From positions 3,145-67,144 of the forward strand of contig CABQHT010000002.1 of NCBI GenBank assembly GCA_902464035.1: 64,000 nt of DNA. The letters are read 5' to 3'. The position numbers and the translations under genes are program-made. Positions 49,878 to 59,199 of the stretch are shown here, piece after piece (position 1 is the first letter of the stretch; each line of letters starts with the position of its first letter). The notes below the pieces were generated by a model. That model was not told where the DNA came from, made no database searches, and worked only from the letters and a program-made list of their open reading frames with translations. Source of the DNA: an uncultured Collinsella sp. (GTDB lineage: Bacteria > Actinomycetota > Coriobacteriia > Coriobacteriales > Coriobacteriaceae).

Positions 49878-49998
49878 CTCGCGGCCGCACCAAACGGCTG
49901 AGCAGAACGCCCATTTCCTGCATTTTCTTTCGCGCTGGCACCCCGCGCCGCCGCTACGCCATAATAGTTGGCGGACAATCGCGAGAGAAAGCAAACAC

Positions 49999-52680
49999 AT
50001 GGCACAGACCACGACAGATATCGCCGCCAGCACCGTCTCCGGCGCCGGAGCCGCCAGCTCATTCTCGGGCGGCACGGGAACCGAAGCCGAATTCGGCTCA
50101 CTCGGTGCGCTCTCCCCCACCTGGTGGGAGCCCGAGGACGGCAGCGAGCCCGAACCGTGGCTCACGCCCGACCAGGCCTTCGAGCGCTTCCTTGAATGGA
50201 CGAGCAATCGCGGTATTGAGCTGTGGGACCACCAGGAAGAGGCCCTCATGGATCTAGCCGCCGGCGATCACGTCATTCTGGGCACGCCGACCGGATCGGG
50301 CAAGTCGCTTGTCGCGCTGGGCATGCTCTTTATGGGCATGGCACAGGGCAAACGCTGCTATTACACGGCCCCCATCAAGGCTCTGGTCAGCGAGAAGTTT
50401 TTCGACCTTGTGCAGGTGCTCGGCCGCGATAACGTCGGTATGATCACCGGCGACACGCATATCAACACCAAGGCGCCCGTCATCTGCTGCACGGCAGAGA
50501 TCCTTGCCAACGACGCACTACGCGAGGGCGAAGATGCCGATGTTGGCTGCGTCGCCATGGACGAGTTCCACTACTTTGCCGACCCCGATCGCGGTTGGGC
50601 CTGGCAGGTGCCGCTGCTCACCCTGCCTCACACGCAATTCATGCTCATGAGCGCCACGCTCGGCGATGTCACTGCCATCGCCGCCTCACTCGAGGAGCAC
50701 ACCGGCGCTGCTTGCGACTTGGTCGTCGACGCCCCGCGTCCTGTTCCGCTGAGTTACGACTATGTGACGACCTCCCTCGAGGGCACGGTCGAGCTCGCCA
50801 TACGCCGCGACGAGGCCCCACTCTATATCGTGCACTTTAGCCAGGATGCCGCACTTGCGACGGCACAGTCGCTCGCCAATTTTGGCATTGCCAGCAAGGA
50901 GCAGCGCGGGGCCATCAAGGAGGCGGCCAAGGGCACGAGCTTCTCGACGGCCTTCGGCAAAATCCTCAAGCGCTTGCTCGGATGCGGCGTCGGCGTGCAC
51001 CATGCTGGCATGTTGCCGCGCTACCGCCTGCTGGTCGAGCGCTTGGCGCAGCAGGGCCTGCTACCCGTCATCTGCGGCACCGATACGCTCGGCGTCGGTA
51101 TCAACGTGCCCATCCACACCGTGGTGCTCACCGCGCTCACCAAGTTCGATGGCTACAAGATGCGTCGTCTGCGCGCCCGCGAGTTCCATCAGATTGCCGG
51201 TCGTGCCGGCCGCTCGGGCTTCGATACCGAGGGCATGGTCATCGCCGAGGCACCCGAGCACGAGATCGAGAATGCCAAGCTTATGGCCAAGGCGGGCGAC
51301 GACCCCAAAAAGCTCCGCAAGATTAAAAAGAAGAAGGCCCCCGAGGGCTTTGTCACCTGGAACAAGCAGACGTTCGAGCGCCTGATCGAGACGCAGCCCG
51401 AGACACTCAAGCCGCGCCTGCGCATCACGCACTCCATGGTGATTAGCGTGGTCGAGCAGGGTGGCGATGCCCGAGCCCGCGTACACGACCTCATCGAGAC
51501 GAGCCTGCAGACCCCCGAGGAAAAGGCTAAGCTCGAGGTTCGTGCCGACGAGATCTTCGCCACGCTCATCGATTCCGGCGTCGTCGTTCGCACCGAGGTG
51601 CCGCCCGCACCCGACGCTCCGGCTGACGCCGCGCCGGACATCGACTACGCGCTGACGGTCGACCTGCCCGAGGACTTTGCGCTCGACCAGCCGCTCTCGC
51701 CGTTTTTGCTTGCCGCGCTGGAGCTGCTCGATCCCGAGAGCGAGACCTATACCATGGACCTGATCTCGATGGTCGAGGCAACGCTCGAGGATCCCAAGCA
51801 GGTGCTGCGCGCTCAGGAGCGCGCAGCGCGCGACCGCGCGATGGCCGAAATGAAGGCTGACGGCGTCGAATATGAGGAACGCCTGGAGCGCATCCAGGAT
51901 GTCACCTACGAAAAACCGCTCGAGGACTTGCTCGACGCCGCCTTCGACAAGTACTGCCAGGAAGTGCCCTGGGCAAACGACTACCAGCTCTCTCCCAAAA
52001 GCGTCCTGCGCGATATGCTGGAAAGCGCGAGCGATTTTAAGGGTTACATTCAAAAGCTCGGCATCGCCCGCTCCGAGGGCATTTTGCTGCGTTACCTGGC
52101 AGAGGCCTACCGTTCGCTCGACCGCACCGTGCCCATCGAGAAGCGCGACGAGCGTCTGCGCGACATTATCTCGTGGCTCGGCTTTGTGGTGCGCTCGGTG
52201 GACTCGAGCCTGGTGGACGAGTGGGAGAACGCCGGCAACCCGGCAGCCCTCGATGCTGCGCCGCCGCAGGGCATCGACGAGGTCGTGGCGGACCGCCGCG
52301 GCTGCACGCTGTTGGTGCGCAACGCGCTCTTCCGCCGCGTGACCCTTGCCGCCCGCGAGCACGTTCGCGACCTGGGCGAGCTCGACGACGACTGGGGCAT
52401 GAGCGAGATTCGCTGGCAAAAAGCACTCGACGCTTACCACGAGCAGCACGAGGAAATCCTCACCGACGGAGATGCCCGCAGCGCCGCGATGTTTTCCATC
52501 GACGAGTCCGACGAGAAGACCGCGCACGTATGGCACGTGCACCAGATCTTTGCCGACGAGGATGGCGACCACGATTTTGGCATCATGGGCGATGTCGATC
52601 TGGACGCCACGCAAGACGGCGGCGAGGTAATCTTCAAGAACTACCGTGTCGGCTTTATCGAGGACCTGCTCGAGGACTAG
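49999..52680 (+). CDS. SF2 RNA helicase, DUF3516 family
   Basis: The 893-residue helicase has motif I TPTGSGKSLVALG, motif II DEFH (DEFHYFADPDRGWAW), motif III SATLGD and motif VI QIAGRAGRSG. These are typical of Ski2/Mtr4-like helicases of actinobacteria. The C-terminal 400 residues form the DUF3516 domain (LSPFLLAALELLDPESETY; ERIQDVTYEKPLEDLLDAAF). The role is probably RNA turnover or processing. ATG 49999 is the first good start after the inverted-repeat element. A terminator follows. Confidence 0.9.
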   Translation: MAQTTTDIAASTVSGAGAASSFSGGTGTEAEFGSLGALSPTWWEPEDGSEPEPWLTPDQAFERFLEWTSNRGIELWDHQEEALMDLAAGDHVILGTPTGSGKSLVALGMLFMGMAQGKRCYYTAPIKALVSEKFFDLVQVLGRDNVGMITGDTHINTKAPVICCTAEILANDALREGEDADVGCVAMDEFHYFADPDRGWAWQVPLLTLPHTQFMLMSATLGDVTAIAASLEEHTGAACDLVVDAPRPVPLSYDYVTTSLEGTVELAIRRDEAPLYIVHFSQDAALATAQSLANFGIASKEQRGAIKEAAKGTSFSTAFGKILKRLLGCGVGVHHAGMLPRYRLLVERLAQQGLLPVICGTDTLGVGINVPIHTVVLTALTKFDGYKMRRLRAREFHQIAGRAGRSGFDTEGMVIAEAPEHEIENAKLMAKAGDDPKKLRKIKKKKAPEGFVTWNKQTFERLIETQPETLKPRLRITHSMVISVVEQGGDARARVHDLIETSLQTPEEKAKLEVRADEIFATLIDSGVVVRTEVPPAPDAPADAAPDIDYALTVDLPEDFALDQPLSPFLLAALELLDPESETYTMDLISMVEATLEDPKQVLRAQERAARDRAMAEMKADGVEYEERLERIQDVTYEKPLEDLLDAAFDKYCQEVPWANDYQLSPKSVLRDMLESASDFKGYIQKLGIARSEGILLRYLAEAYRSLDRTVPIEKRDERLRDIISWLGFVVRSVDSSLVDEWENAGNPAALDAAPPQGIDEVVADRRGCTLLVRNALFRRVTLAAREHVRDLGELDDDWGMSEIRWQKALDAYHEQHEEILTDGDARSAAMFSIDESDEKTAHVWHVHQIFADEDGDHDFGIMGDVDLDATQDGGEVIFKNYRVGFIEDLLED

Positions 52681-52701
52681 CCGGGCGCAATGGGACGAAA
52701 C

Positions 52702-52743
52702 AAAGCGGGGTCGCTGGCAACATCGCCAGCGGCCCCGCTTTTT
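52702..52743 (+). terminator. Terminator after the DUF3516 helicase
   Basis: AAAGCGGGGTCGCTGGC pairs with GCCAGCGGCCCCGC across a short loop and is followed by TTTTTGCG. Confidence 0.95.
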
Positions 52744-52760
52744 GCGCGATACGCTATCCC

Positions 52761-54518
52761 CTACTCGGCATCCTCGACCTCATACGAATCCGCCTCGGCT
52801 GGCTCATCGTTCGTCTCTGTCGCGGCCCCGCGCGCCTCGTCAAACGCTGCTTTCATGGTCTTGTTGCCCCACGTGAGCTTGCGAATGGTAAGATCGTCGG
52901 CTTTCTTGTTGGCAAGGCGCAGATTGTTCTCGGAGGACAGCAACGCCTCCTTGGTTTTCTGCAGATGGCTAATCGTCTTGTCGATCTCATCGATTGCCGT
53001 TTGGAACTTGCGGCTCGCGATCTCGTAGTTGCGGCCGAAATCGTTCTTGAACTTCTCCATCTTGGCTTCGAAGTTCGTGACATCGATATTCTGCTGCTTG
53101 TACTCCGCCAGCTCCTGCTTATAGCGAAGCGAACCCATGGCGGCATTGCGCAGCAGCGTAATGATGGGAATGAAGAACTGTGGGCGAATCACGTACATCT
53201 TCTCGTAGCGATAGCTCACGTCCACGATTCCTGCGTTATAGAGCTCGCTCTCGGGCTCGAGCAGCGTGCAGAGCACCGCGTACTCACAGCTTTTCTGGCG
53301 ACGATCGTGATCGAGTTTCTTAAAGAAGTCCTCGTTTTTATGCTTGGTCGCGGTCTCGTCATTCTCGTTTTTCATCTCGAACATAATTGAGATGACCTCG
53401 TTGCCGCTCGCGTCGCACTCGCGGAAGATAAAGTCGCCCTTGGTGCCCTCGGACGCATCGTTATCTTTCTCGAAGTACGCATTGGGAAACGCCGTCATGC
53501 GCAGACGGTTGAACTCGGTCTCGCAGTGCTGCTCGAGCGACTCGCCCACCATCTTGGTGGACAGGCGAACCTTCATGTCCTTAAGGCGCTCAATCTCTTC
53601 ATCCTTGTAGCGAATCAGGTCATCGCTCGCGCGCTTGGCCTGCGCAAGCTCGAGCTCGTGTGCCGCCTTGGCTTGCTCCTCGCGAGAATCGCGCACCGCC
53701 AGCTCGCTCGTCAGTTTGGCACGTGCCTCATCGCGCTCTCGCTCCGCCGCGGCGACCGCCTCTGACAGGTTCATTTTTGCCATCAGTTCCTGCTCGCGCA
53801 GCTGGGCACGCAGGCCCTCGGCCTCTTGCTCGGACTGAGCCTTTGCGGCGGAAAACTTCTCTTGCACCTTCGCGCGATAGTCAGTAAGCGCGCGCTCGGC
53901 CTCGCTGCGAGCGGCATCGAGCTCACGCTGCGACTCTGCCGCGGCAGCGGCAAGCGCCATCTCCTGGGCCTTGTCCGCCGCGGCGATCCTGGCCTGCAGC
54001 TCGGCAATCTGAGCGTCGCGCGCGGACAGGTCGTTTTGAGCAGCATTGCGTGCCGCCGCCTCGGCAAGCCTGGCTTCATCATCTTTGCGCTCCAACTGCG
54101 CACGTAAATTGTCGATCTCGCGCTGAAGCTCGGCATTCTCCTTTTGAGCATCGGAACGGGCCTCAACCGCCGCGCGCTGACTTGCACTCTCGCGCTCTGC
54201 GGCAGCGCCTTCGAGCTTGGCGCGCAGCTCGGCAAGCTCAGCGTCGCGCTTGGCAACCTCTTGTGCCAGCTGCTGAGCTGCAGCGTTCTTCTGCTCGACA
54301 AGCTGAGCGTCGCGCTGAGACTCTGCCTTTTGCAAAGCAGCCGTCGAGCGCGAGCGCTCAAGCTCCAGTGCCTGCTCGCCCTCGCGCTGGACCGCCTTCA
54401 CGCGCTCATCCAGGTCGCGCGAGAACTCGGCATCGCGCACCTGCTTGACGATATCCGCATAACCGGACGCATCGACCTTAAAAACTTCGCCGCAATGCGG
54501 GCACTTGATCTCGTTCAT
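52761..54518 (-). CDS. DUF2130 protein with long coiled coil
   Basis: The 585-residue protein begins with a zinc-ribbon-like [17 protein letters not shown]. About 300 residues of Ala/Glu/Gln/Arg coiled coil follow ([20 protein letters not shown]). The C-terminal DUF2130 domain (about 330-520: [63 protein letters not shown]) carries acidic and Lys residues arranged as in PD-(D/E)xK nucleases related to RmuC. A nuclease role in DNA repair or defence is inferred from the fold. Monocistronic. Confidence 0.9.
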   Translation of the reverse strand: MNEIKCPHCGEVFKVDASGYADIVKQVRDAEFSRDLDERVKAVQREGEQALELERSRSTAALQKAESQRDAQLVEQKNAAAQQLAQEVAKRDAELAELRAKLEGAAAERESASQRAAVEARSDAQKENAELQREIDNLRAQLERKDDEARLAEAAARNAAQNDLSARDAQIAELQARIAAADKAQEMALAAAAAESQRELDAARSEAERALTDYRAKVQEKFSAAKAQSEQEAEGLRAQLREQELMAKMNLSEAVAAAERERDEARAKLTSELAVRDSREEQAKAAHELELAQAKRASDDLIRYKDEEIERLKDMKVRLSTKMVGESLEQHCETEFNRLRMTAFPNAYFEKDNDASEGTKGDFIFRECDASGNEVISIMFEMKNENDETATKHKNEDFFKKLDHDRRQKSCEYAVLCTLLEPESELYNAGIVDVSYRYEKMYVIRPQFFIPIITLLRNAAMGSLRYKQELAEYKQQNIDVTNFEAKMEKFKNDFGRNYEIASRKFQTAIDEIDKTISHLQKTKEALLSSENNLRLANKKADDLTIRKLTWGNKTMKAAFDEARGAATETNDEPAEADSYEVEDAE

Positions 54519-54574
54519 GGCAGCTCCTCGATGGACGCAAATTTCAACCGCCTACACTCTACCGCGCCGCACGG

Positions 54575-54657
54575 ACAAAAAAGACGCCGCCGCCATAATG
54601 GCAACGGCGCCAGAACCACCACAAAGGCGACTGTCCCCTTTGTGGTGACTTGGGTCC
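54575..54657 (-). terminator. Terminator and repeat fragment after chbG
   Basis: On the minus strand GCCGTTGCC...GGCGGCGGC is followed by GTCTTTTTTG (about 54575-54611), a terminator for the PTS/chbG operon. The adjoining 54612-54657 holds CACCACAAAGGCGACTGTCC with CCTTTGTGGTG, a small palindrome of the GGGACA-word family seen in other gaps. Confidence 0.65.
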
Positions 54658-55422
54658 TTACAGGTCGCGGTAGTCGATCAGGCGAAGATCAGGTTGAGAC
54701 TCAAGCCAAGTGCGAAGCTCGGGGTCGATCAGCGCATCGACTTCCTTGGTGCGGTCGGTCGTGAGCGAGCTGTTCTCCAGGATAAAACGATCGAGATAGC
54801 CCGGATGGCACACAAAGACGACCGTCTCGCCGTCCACCATCTCGCGAACCGTCTGCATGATTGCCTCTTTGGGCTCGTAGCCCGGCTCCATCGAGCGCAT
54901 CACCATGCGCAGATCAGTATCTCCGCAATGCACCACAGCCGCGGGGTCGAAGCTCGCCTTTTGCTCCTTAAGGCCCAGCTCCTGAGCAACCGCCGAGATC
55001 GCTCGGTTAAGGTTTTTGCTCATGACGGCATGGGCCTCAAAGTAATCGGGCTCGCGGCCCACGATCTCGACAAAGCGGTCATGCTGCGCGCGGATCTCGA
55101 TGCAGGCCTCGTCGAAGTCTATCAACTCCTCGCCGCGCTTAAAATGATCGCGGAAGGTACGGCTGCTATGGAACTCGCCGTTCTCGTTGAGCATGCTCGG
55201 AATGAGCTCCGGGTCGGCACACGGCTTGCCCAGGCACACGTTGGTGTGCTGACCCACCGCAATGCCGACATCCGCCACGAGCGACCAGCCACGCTCGGCC
55301 TCGGGCATATTGGGCATAAGTCCCGCCGAGCGCACCAGGCCCTCATTGATACTGCGGGCAATCCCCAGGTTAACGGCATACGAATAACCGATATCGTCGG
55401 CACGAATGAGCAATTGCTTCAT
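54658..55422 (-). CDS. ChbG/HpnK (YdjC-like) deacetylase
   Basis: The 254-residue protein opens MKQLLIRADDIGYSYAVNLG, the YdjC/ChbG metal-site motif with Asp-Asp. It continues with VGQHTNVCLGKPC and YFEAHAVMSKN, which supply the metal-binding His. ChbG removes one acetyl group from chitobiose-6-phosphate; YdjC relatives act on other N-acetylated sugars. It follows a PTS permease gene and lies under the same BglG-type control, so it probably processes the imported phospho-sugar. ATG 55422 is preferred because GGGGG lies six bases upstream. Confidence 0.9.
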   Translation of the reverse strand: MKQLLIRADDIGYSYAVNLGIARSINEGLVRSAGLMPNMPEAERGWSLVADVGIAVGQHTNVCLGKPCADPELIPSMLNENGEFHSSRTFRDHFKRGEELIDFDEACIEIRAQHDRFVEIVGREPDYFEAHAVMSKNLNRAISAVAQELGLKEQKASFDPAAVVHCGDTDLRMVMRSMEPGYEPKEAIMQTVREMVDGETVVFVCHPGYLDRFILENSSLTTDRTKEVDALIDPELRTWLESQPDLRLIDYRDL

Positions 55423-55499
55423 ATTGACCCCCATCTACGGAAAGGGACACTTGAAGCGCAGCCAAGTGCCCCAGATAATTGTCCTACCGAACGGATGCT
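55423..55499 (-). other. Spacer within the PTS/chbG operon
   Basis: AAAGGGACACTTGAAGCG and CAAGTGCCCCAGATAATTGT form an imperfect inverted repeat (CACTTG/CAAGTG) of the intergenic GGGACA type. It may act as a processing or partial-termination hairpin between the PTS and deacetylase genes. Confidence 0.4.
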
Positions 55500-56948
55500 T
55501 TAGGCTTTGGCGGCAGCAGCGTCTTCGTCGAGCTGCTCCTTGGTAAAGCCAAAGAAGTAGGCGATGGCAGCGGCGGCAACAAATGCAGTGCCCGATGCAA
55601 CGCAGCCCCATACGAGATTAGCAGTTCCGCCTGCAACATAACCTGTAATACCAAGGATATTAGTTGCGCCCAAAACATACGTGGTCACATTAGTGATAGC
55701 CGCGATCAGGCCGCCGATAGCGCCGCCCGCGACCATGGCACCCAGGCAGCGAGTATACTTAAAGCCGCAGCCATACAGCGCGGGCTCCGTCACGCCGCCG
55801 ACGATGCCGGAAAGCGAAAAGCCGAGCATAGCGCCCTTCTCGTCGGTTTCCTTAAGGCGCAGGAAGGCGCCGAAGGCCATGCCCCACGTGGCGAACTGAG
55901 CGATACCGCCAGCGACCATAACGCAAGAGTCAGAGCCGAGCGTGAGCAGCTGAACAATGCCAAGGGTAATCAGTACCTGGTGCATACCGGTCATGACCAG
56001 GAACTCCCAGAGTGCGGCAATGGCAACAAGCGAGATGATCGTAAGGATACCGCCGGAATTGCCAAGACCGAACATGAAGTTGCCAATCACGCTGCCCAAG
56101 ATAGAGCCAATCGGAGCCAGAACGCACAGGGAAACGGGGACCATGACGGCCAGGGTGCACACGGGCACAAAGACCGTCGAGAGCATATCGGGAATGACCT
56201 TTTTCATGAACTTCTCGACGACCATGAGCACCGGCATGGAGAGCACCATGGGAAGCACGGTTGCAGAGTAGTTGTTGAGCTGAGCCGGGAGCACGCCATA
56301 CACCATCGTGGTTGTGGCGCCCGAATCCGCGGCGGCGTTGACCAGCGTCATAAACTCAGGAGCGATAAGCACACCGCCGAGCATCATGCCGAGCGGCTGG
56401 CTGCAACCAAGCTGCTTGGCGGCAGCCCAACCCAGATAAATGGGCAGGAAGTAATAGCCCGCGTTGTAAATCCAGTTGTAGAAGAAATTGTAGATGTCGG
56501 AGTCTGCAGACCAAATGCCCAGCATGCCGTCGCCGCAGAGCACAGCGATGGTGCGGAACATGGCAGCACCCATGATGATGGGAATTGTCATGACCATGGT
56601 CTTGGACAGATAGTTAAGCGTCTTCTTGCCCGCACTCTTAAGCGTCAGCGGCTCCTTGGCGGCATCGTCAAGGTTCTCGTCAATGGAGCCCTCGCCCTTA
56701 ACGCCCAGCGCAATGGCAGCCTCATAAACCTTCGGCACGTTCTGACCAATAATCACCTGGTACTGGCCACCAGACCACTGGGCGCCCAACACGCCCTTGA
56801 TCTTCTTTACTTCATCATCATTGGGGATGGACTGATCTTTAAGGTTCAGACGCAGGCGGGTCATGCAGTGCGTCGCGTTCGTCACATTGGAGGCGCCGCC
56901 GACGGCAGCAAGCACGTCCTCGGCAATCTTCTTGTTATCGATGGCCAT
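55500..56948 (-). CDS. PTS transporter subunit EIIBC (glucose/sucrose/beta-glucoside superfamily)
   Basis: The 482-residue protein has an EIIB domain with phosphorylated Cys28 in NATHCMTRLR, then an EIIC domain of about ten helices. The EIIC part contains FTEPALYG-like GGVTEPALYGCGFKYTRCLG. There is no EIIA domain at the C-terminus, so a separate EIIA is needed. It imports and phosphorylates a sugar; the partner deacetylase suggests an amino- or acetylated disaccharide. ATG 56948 has GAAGGG upstream. Expression is probably antiterminated by the neighbouring BglG protein. Confidence 0.92.
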   Translation of the reverse strand: MAIDNKKIAEDVLAAVGGASNVTNATHCMTRLRLNLKDQSIPNDDEVKKIKGVLGAQWSGGQYQVIIGQNVPKVYEAAIALGVKGEGSIDENLDDAAKEPLTLKSAGKKTLNYLSKTMVMTIPIIMGAAMFRTIAVLCGDGMLGIWSADSDIYNFFYNWIYNAGYYFLPIYLGWAAAKQLGCSQPLGMMLGGVLIAPEFMTLVNAAADSGATTTMVYGVLPAQLNNYSATVLPMVLSMPVLMVVEKFMKKVIPDMLSTVFVPVCTLAVMVPVSLCVLAPIGSILGSVIGNFMFGLGNSGGILTIISLVAIAALWEFLVMTGMHQVLITLGIVQLLTLGSDSCVMVAGGIAQFATWGMAFGAFLRLKETDEKGAMLGFSLSGIVGGVTEPALYGCGFKYTRCLGAMVAGGAIGGLIAAITNVTTYVLGATNILGITGYVAGGTANLVWGCVASGTAFVAAAAIAYFFGFTKEQLDEDAAAAKA

Positions 56949-57293
56949 GTCGAATCCCTTCTCTTCCAACTAAAGGCCCGTGAGGTTACACGGCGCCAAG
57001 TGGCACGCGATTCCGCTCGCGCCTGCGCAGCGCGCGATGCCTGTTGGCAAGAGATTTGATTGCATGTGATTCCCGGGTGGATCGACATGAAAAAAGCCCC
57101 GCGCACAACCGACAGAGACCTGATACGGGCCTCGGCAGAATCGGTAGTGCCTCTCGGAGCTGCGCCGTGAGTAACACCCAACACACGGCGAGTATATGCG
57201 GCAAAAGGCTCTATCGCGGACCAGGTTACCGGCAAACGGTAGCAATTGTCCCGCGAACGGTCGTTTCCATAGGCAAACTGCGCTTTGGTGCGC
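56949..57293 (-). promoter_or_regulatory. Leader with RAT-like hairpin and terminator
   Basis: On the minus strand a RAT-type element is seen (plus-strand 57218-57252): GGGACAATTGCTACCG followed by TTTGCCGGTAACCTGGTCC. The inner GGTAACC-type stem lies inside an outer CGCGGGAC/GTCCGCG stem. About 100 bases downstream, GAGGCCCG...CGCGGGGCTTTTTTC (57090-57135) forms an intrinsic terminator. BglG/LicT proteins bind such RAT hairpins and prevent termination when the sugar is present. This leader lies between the bglG-type gene and the PTS gene it would control. Confidence 0.65.
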
Positions 57294-58130
57294 TTATTTC
57301 TCCAGACTTGCAGGCGCCACGCGATTCACGTGCATGATTAGGTAGACGAGCTCCTCTTGGGCAAGCGACTCGCCAAACGTCTCCTGAATCAGATCGTCAA
57401 CGCGGTGAGCGCAACGTGCTGCCGCCGGATATTGCTCTACGAGCACATCATAGAGTCCGGAGTTCTCGGTATCGATCGGCTCTTTCTTTGCCACGCGGTC
57501 GAGCAAATATCGAACATGGGTGGCAAAGCGAGTAAAGGCGAACGACGAACGATCGACTGTCACGTCCAGCTCTTCCTGAATAATCGCGACCGTCATGTCG
57601 AGCAGGCGTTCCTCCTGCCGTTCGGCCAAAACGCGTTTCTCGCTCGGCTTAACCGCCGCATTGATGATCGACATGGCAACACCCGCGGCCTCGCTCTGGG
57701 GCATGCGGACGGCAAAGGTTTTCTTAATGCCACGAACGGCCAGCTCGCCCAAGCGATATTCAATGGGGTGCAACTGTTCCAGATCACGCTCGAGCGGCAA
57801 CGATACCACCATGTGCTCGTGGGCTCGCTTAATGGCAAACTGAATATGGTCGGCCAACGTTATGGGCAGATTAGGACTCAATTCGTACGAGAGCTGCCCG
57901 GTTGCGATATCTGCCAGCTGAGCGGAAAACTCCAGCACCTCGGGATCGACCTCATCGATAAACGCCAGGTACCTTGAATCGATACCGTAAAAGGTGCGGG
58001 TGACGACATCCAGGTCGACCTCGTGCGGCATATCGCCAAAGCCGATACCGCGACCCAGCGCGATAAGCTGACGCCCCGCACCATCTTCGCAGATGGCAGC
58101 GTTGTGGTTAATGCGCTGGATAGCCCTCAT
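57294..58130 (-). CDS. BglG/LicT-family transcriptional antiterminator
   Basis: The 278-residue protein has the RNA-binding CAT domain (MRAIQRINHNAAICEDGAGR, QLIALGRGIGFGD) and two PRD domains with the expected His residues (ITLADHIQFAIKRAHEHMVV, FTRFATHVRYLLDRV). PTS phosphorylation of PRD histidines sets its activity. It lies just upstream of the RAT-like leader and the EIIBC gene. ATG 58130 follows AGGAG by ten bases; the frame extends upstream into a terminator stem and is rejected. Confidence 0.93.
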   Translation of the reverse strand: MRAIQRINHNAAICEDGAGRQLIALGRGIGFGDMPHEVDLDVVTRTFYGIDSRYLAFIDEVDPEVLEFSAQLADIATGQLSYELSPNLPITLADHIQFAIKRAHEHMVVSLPLERDLEQLHPIEYRLGELAVRGIKKTFAVRMPQSEAAGVAMSIINAAVKPSEKRVLAERQEERLLDMTVAIIQEELDVTVDRSSFAFTRFATHVRYLLDRVAKKEPIDTENSGLYDVLVEQYPAAARCAHRVDDLIQETFGESLAQEELVYLIMHVNRVAPASLEK

Positions 58131-58147
58131 GGAATCATCGCTCCTAC

Positions 58148-58183
58148 TAAAACGCGCCGCATAGACCATCTACGCGGCGCGTT
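58148..58183 (-). terminator. Terminator between the phosphoesterase and bglG-type genes
   Basis: On the minus strand AACGCGCCGC...GCGGCGCGTT is a perfect 10-bp stem with a 13-base loop, followed by TTAGT. Confidence 0.85.
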
Positions 58184-58203
58184 CATTCTACCTGCACTTC
58201 TAA

Positions 58204-58749
58204 TTACAGTCCAAAGAAGCTCAAGATCTGGTCTCGGCTTACAGGTTTGTAGTCGTTGGCGTCGAGACCAACATCGTAGCGATAAATAGGGCGCTCGCGG
58301 TCTCGGTTGCGCGTGTTGGTGCGGTCTCCTCTACTGTGAATGTGACCGTGCAGCATGATGGAGCCGCGCGCTTTACCGTTCCAGCTGAGCATGGGGTAAT
58401 GGCTCAGAACCAGACGATGTCCCTTGGCATAACCGGGAGCAATCTCCAGGTAATCGCGCACGTCATCCCAAATTTGCGGTGCGTCCGGATCTTCCCAATC
58501 GCCGTCATGGTTGCCCCGTATGAGCGTCACGTTTTGGCAGGCAATACGCTCGCGCAGGCGCACGGCCTCCGCCATGGGCAAGCGATACGTGAAGTCGCCC
58601 AAGATGTAGAGTCGATCGTCCGCAGCCACGCACTCGTTAATGGCGTCAATAACCTTGCGGTTCATCTCCTCAACCGAGGTAAACGGTCGATCCATATCGT
58701 TCAGGATATTCGTGTCGCCCAGGTGCAGGTCGGCGGTAAACCACATCAT
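58204..58749 (-). CDS. Calcineurin-like metallophosphoesterase
   Basis: The 181-residue protein has the metallophosphoesterase motifs FTADLHLGDTNI (first metal site), LGDFTY, RGNHDGDW and the final HGHIHSRG. The family cleaves phosphodiesters or monoesters with two metals; the substrate is unknown, and MJ0936/YfcE-like enzymes are close. ATG 58749 is preferred (GAGG eight to nine bases upstream) over 58764. Confidence 0.92.
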   Translation of the reverse strand: MMWFTADLHLGDTNILNDMDRPFTSVEEMNRKVIDAINECVAADDRLYILGDFTYRLPMAEAVRLRERIACQNVTLIRGNHDGDWEDPDAPQIWDDVRDYLEIAPGYAKGHRLVLSHYPMLSWNGKARGSIMLHGHIHSRGDRTNTRNRDRERPIYRYDVGLDANDYKPVSRDQILSFFGL

Positions 58750-58815
58750 CGTCTGTGTCCTCATTTCGCAACGCGTATAAGACCTGTTTAGTATACAGAC
58801 GCGACGATGAGACAG

Positions 58816-58995
58816 TCACCCAAAGAGCCCGCCGAACAGACCTCGGCGACGCTTGTCCTTTTTATTCGAACCTTTACCCCGGGCGTTCTTATCCTTTTGC
58901 TTTTTGCGGTCCTGCTCCAACTCATCGTCATCGAGTAGCATATCCCACTCAAACGGATCGTCTGTCAGATCGAACAGGTCATCGTCATCAAACAC
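58816..58995 (-). CDS. Small acidic/basic protein of unknown function
   Basis: About 59 residues: an acidic first half (FDDDDLFDLTDDPFEWDMLL) and a strongly basic tail (KDKNARGKGSNKKDKRRR) ending GLFGGLFG. GTG 58995 is preferred because GGAGG lies five bases upstream; an ATG at 59007 overlaps that RBS. Charge polarity suggests binding to nucleic acid or a membrane. It directly follows another tiny gene, with 18 bases between. No family recognised. Confidence 0.55.
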   Translation of the reverse strand: MFDDDDLFDLTDDPFEWDMLLDDDELEQDRKKQKDKNARGKGSNKKDKRRRGLFGGLFG

Positions 58996-59013
58996 GTGCG
59001 CCTCCATTACCGA

Positions 59014-59193
59014 TTAGCGAGCATCCACAACGTAGTTGAGAAGCCTACGGGCCCGTGCGGACACAAATTCATCCTGTCTGCGTCTTTCAATCGTTTGCCG
59101 CAACGCTTGCGCGACGGAACGCTTGCAGATAAGATTGGAACACGGATGGCACCCGCGGCAGCGGGTCTTGCCAACTCCGATACACGTTTTCAT
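59014..59193 (-). CDS. Small Cys-rich protein, possible zinc ribbon
   Basis: The 59-residue reading frame (59193 to 59014) starts MKTCIGVGKTRCRGCHPCSN and continues LICKRSVAQALRQTIERRRQ. Five Cys in the first 23 residues (C4, C12, C15, C18, C23) make a compact metal-binding pattern, followed by a basic helix. There is no strong RBS, but a stem-loop (AAGTGGCCG/CGGCCACTT, 59200-59235) lies just upstream. The codon pattern and its tight spacing to the next small gene support it as real. It is not a family I can name. Confidence 0.5.
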   Translation of the reverse strand: MKTCIGVGKTRCRGCHPCSNLICKRSVAQALRQTIERRRQDEFVSARARRLLNYVVDAR

Positions 59194-59199
59194 CGTGAG

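Noticed and set aside
49843..49998. Longer N-terminus for the DUF3516 helicase starting at 49843
   Set aside because: This extension is encoded by the right part of the inverted-repeat element and has no family similarity; the ATG at 49999 fits better.
51061..52614. A 517-codon minus-strand frame opposite the DUF3516 helicase
   Set aside because: The helicase motifs and RBS support the plus strand; the antisense frame has no start signal or family motif.
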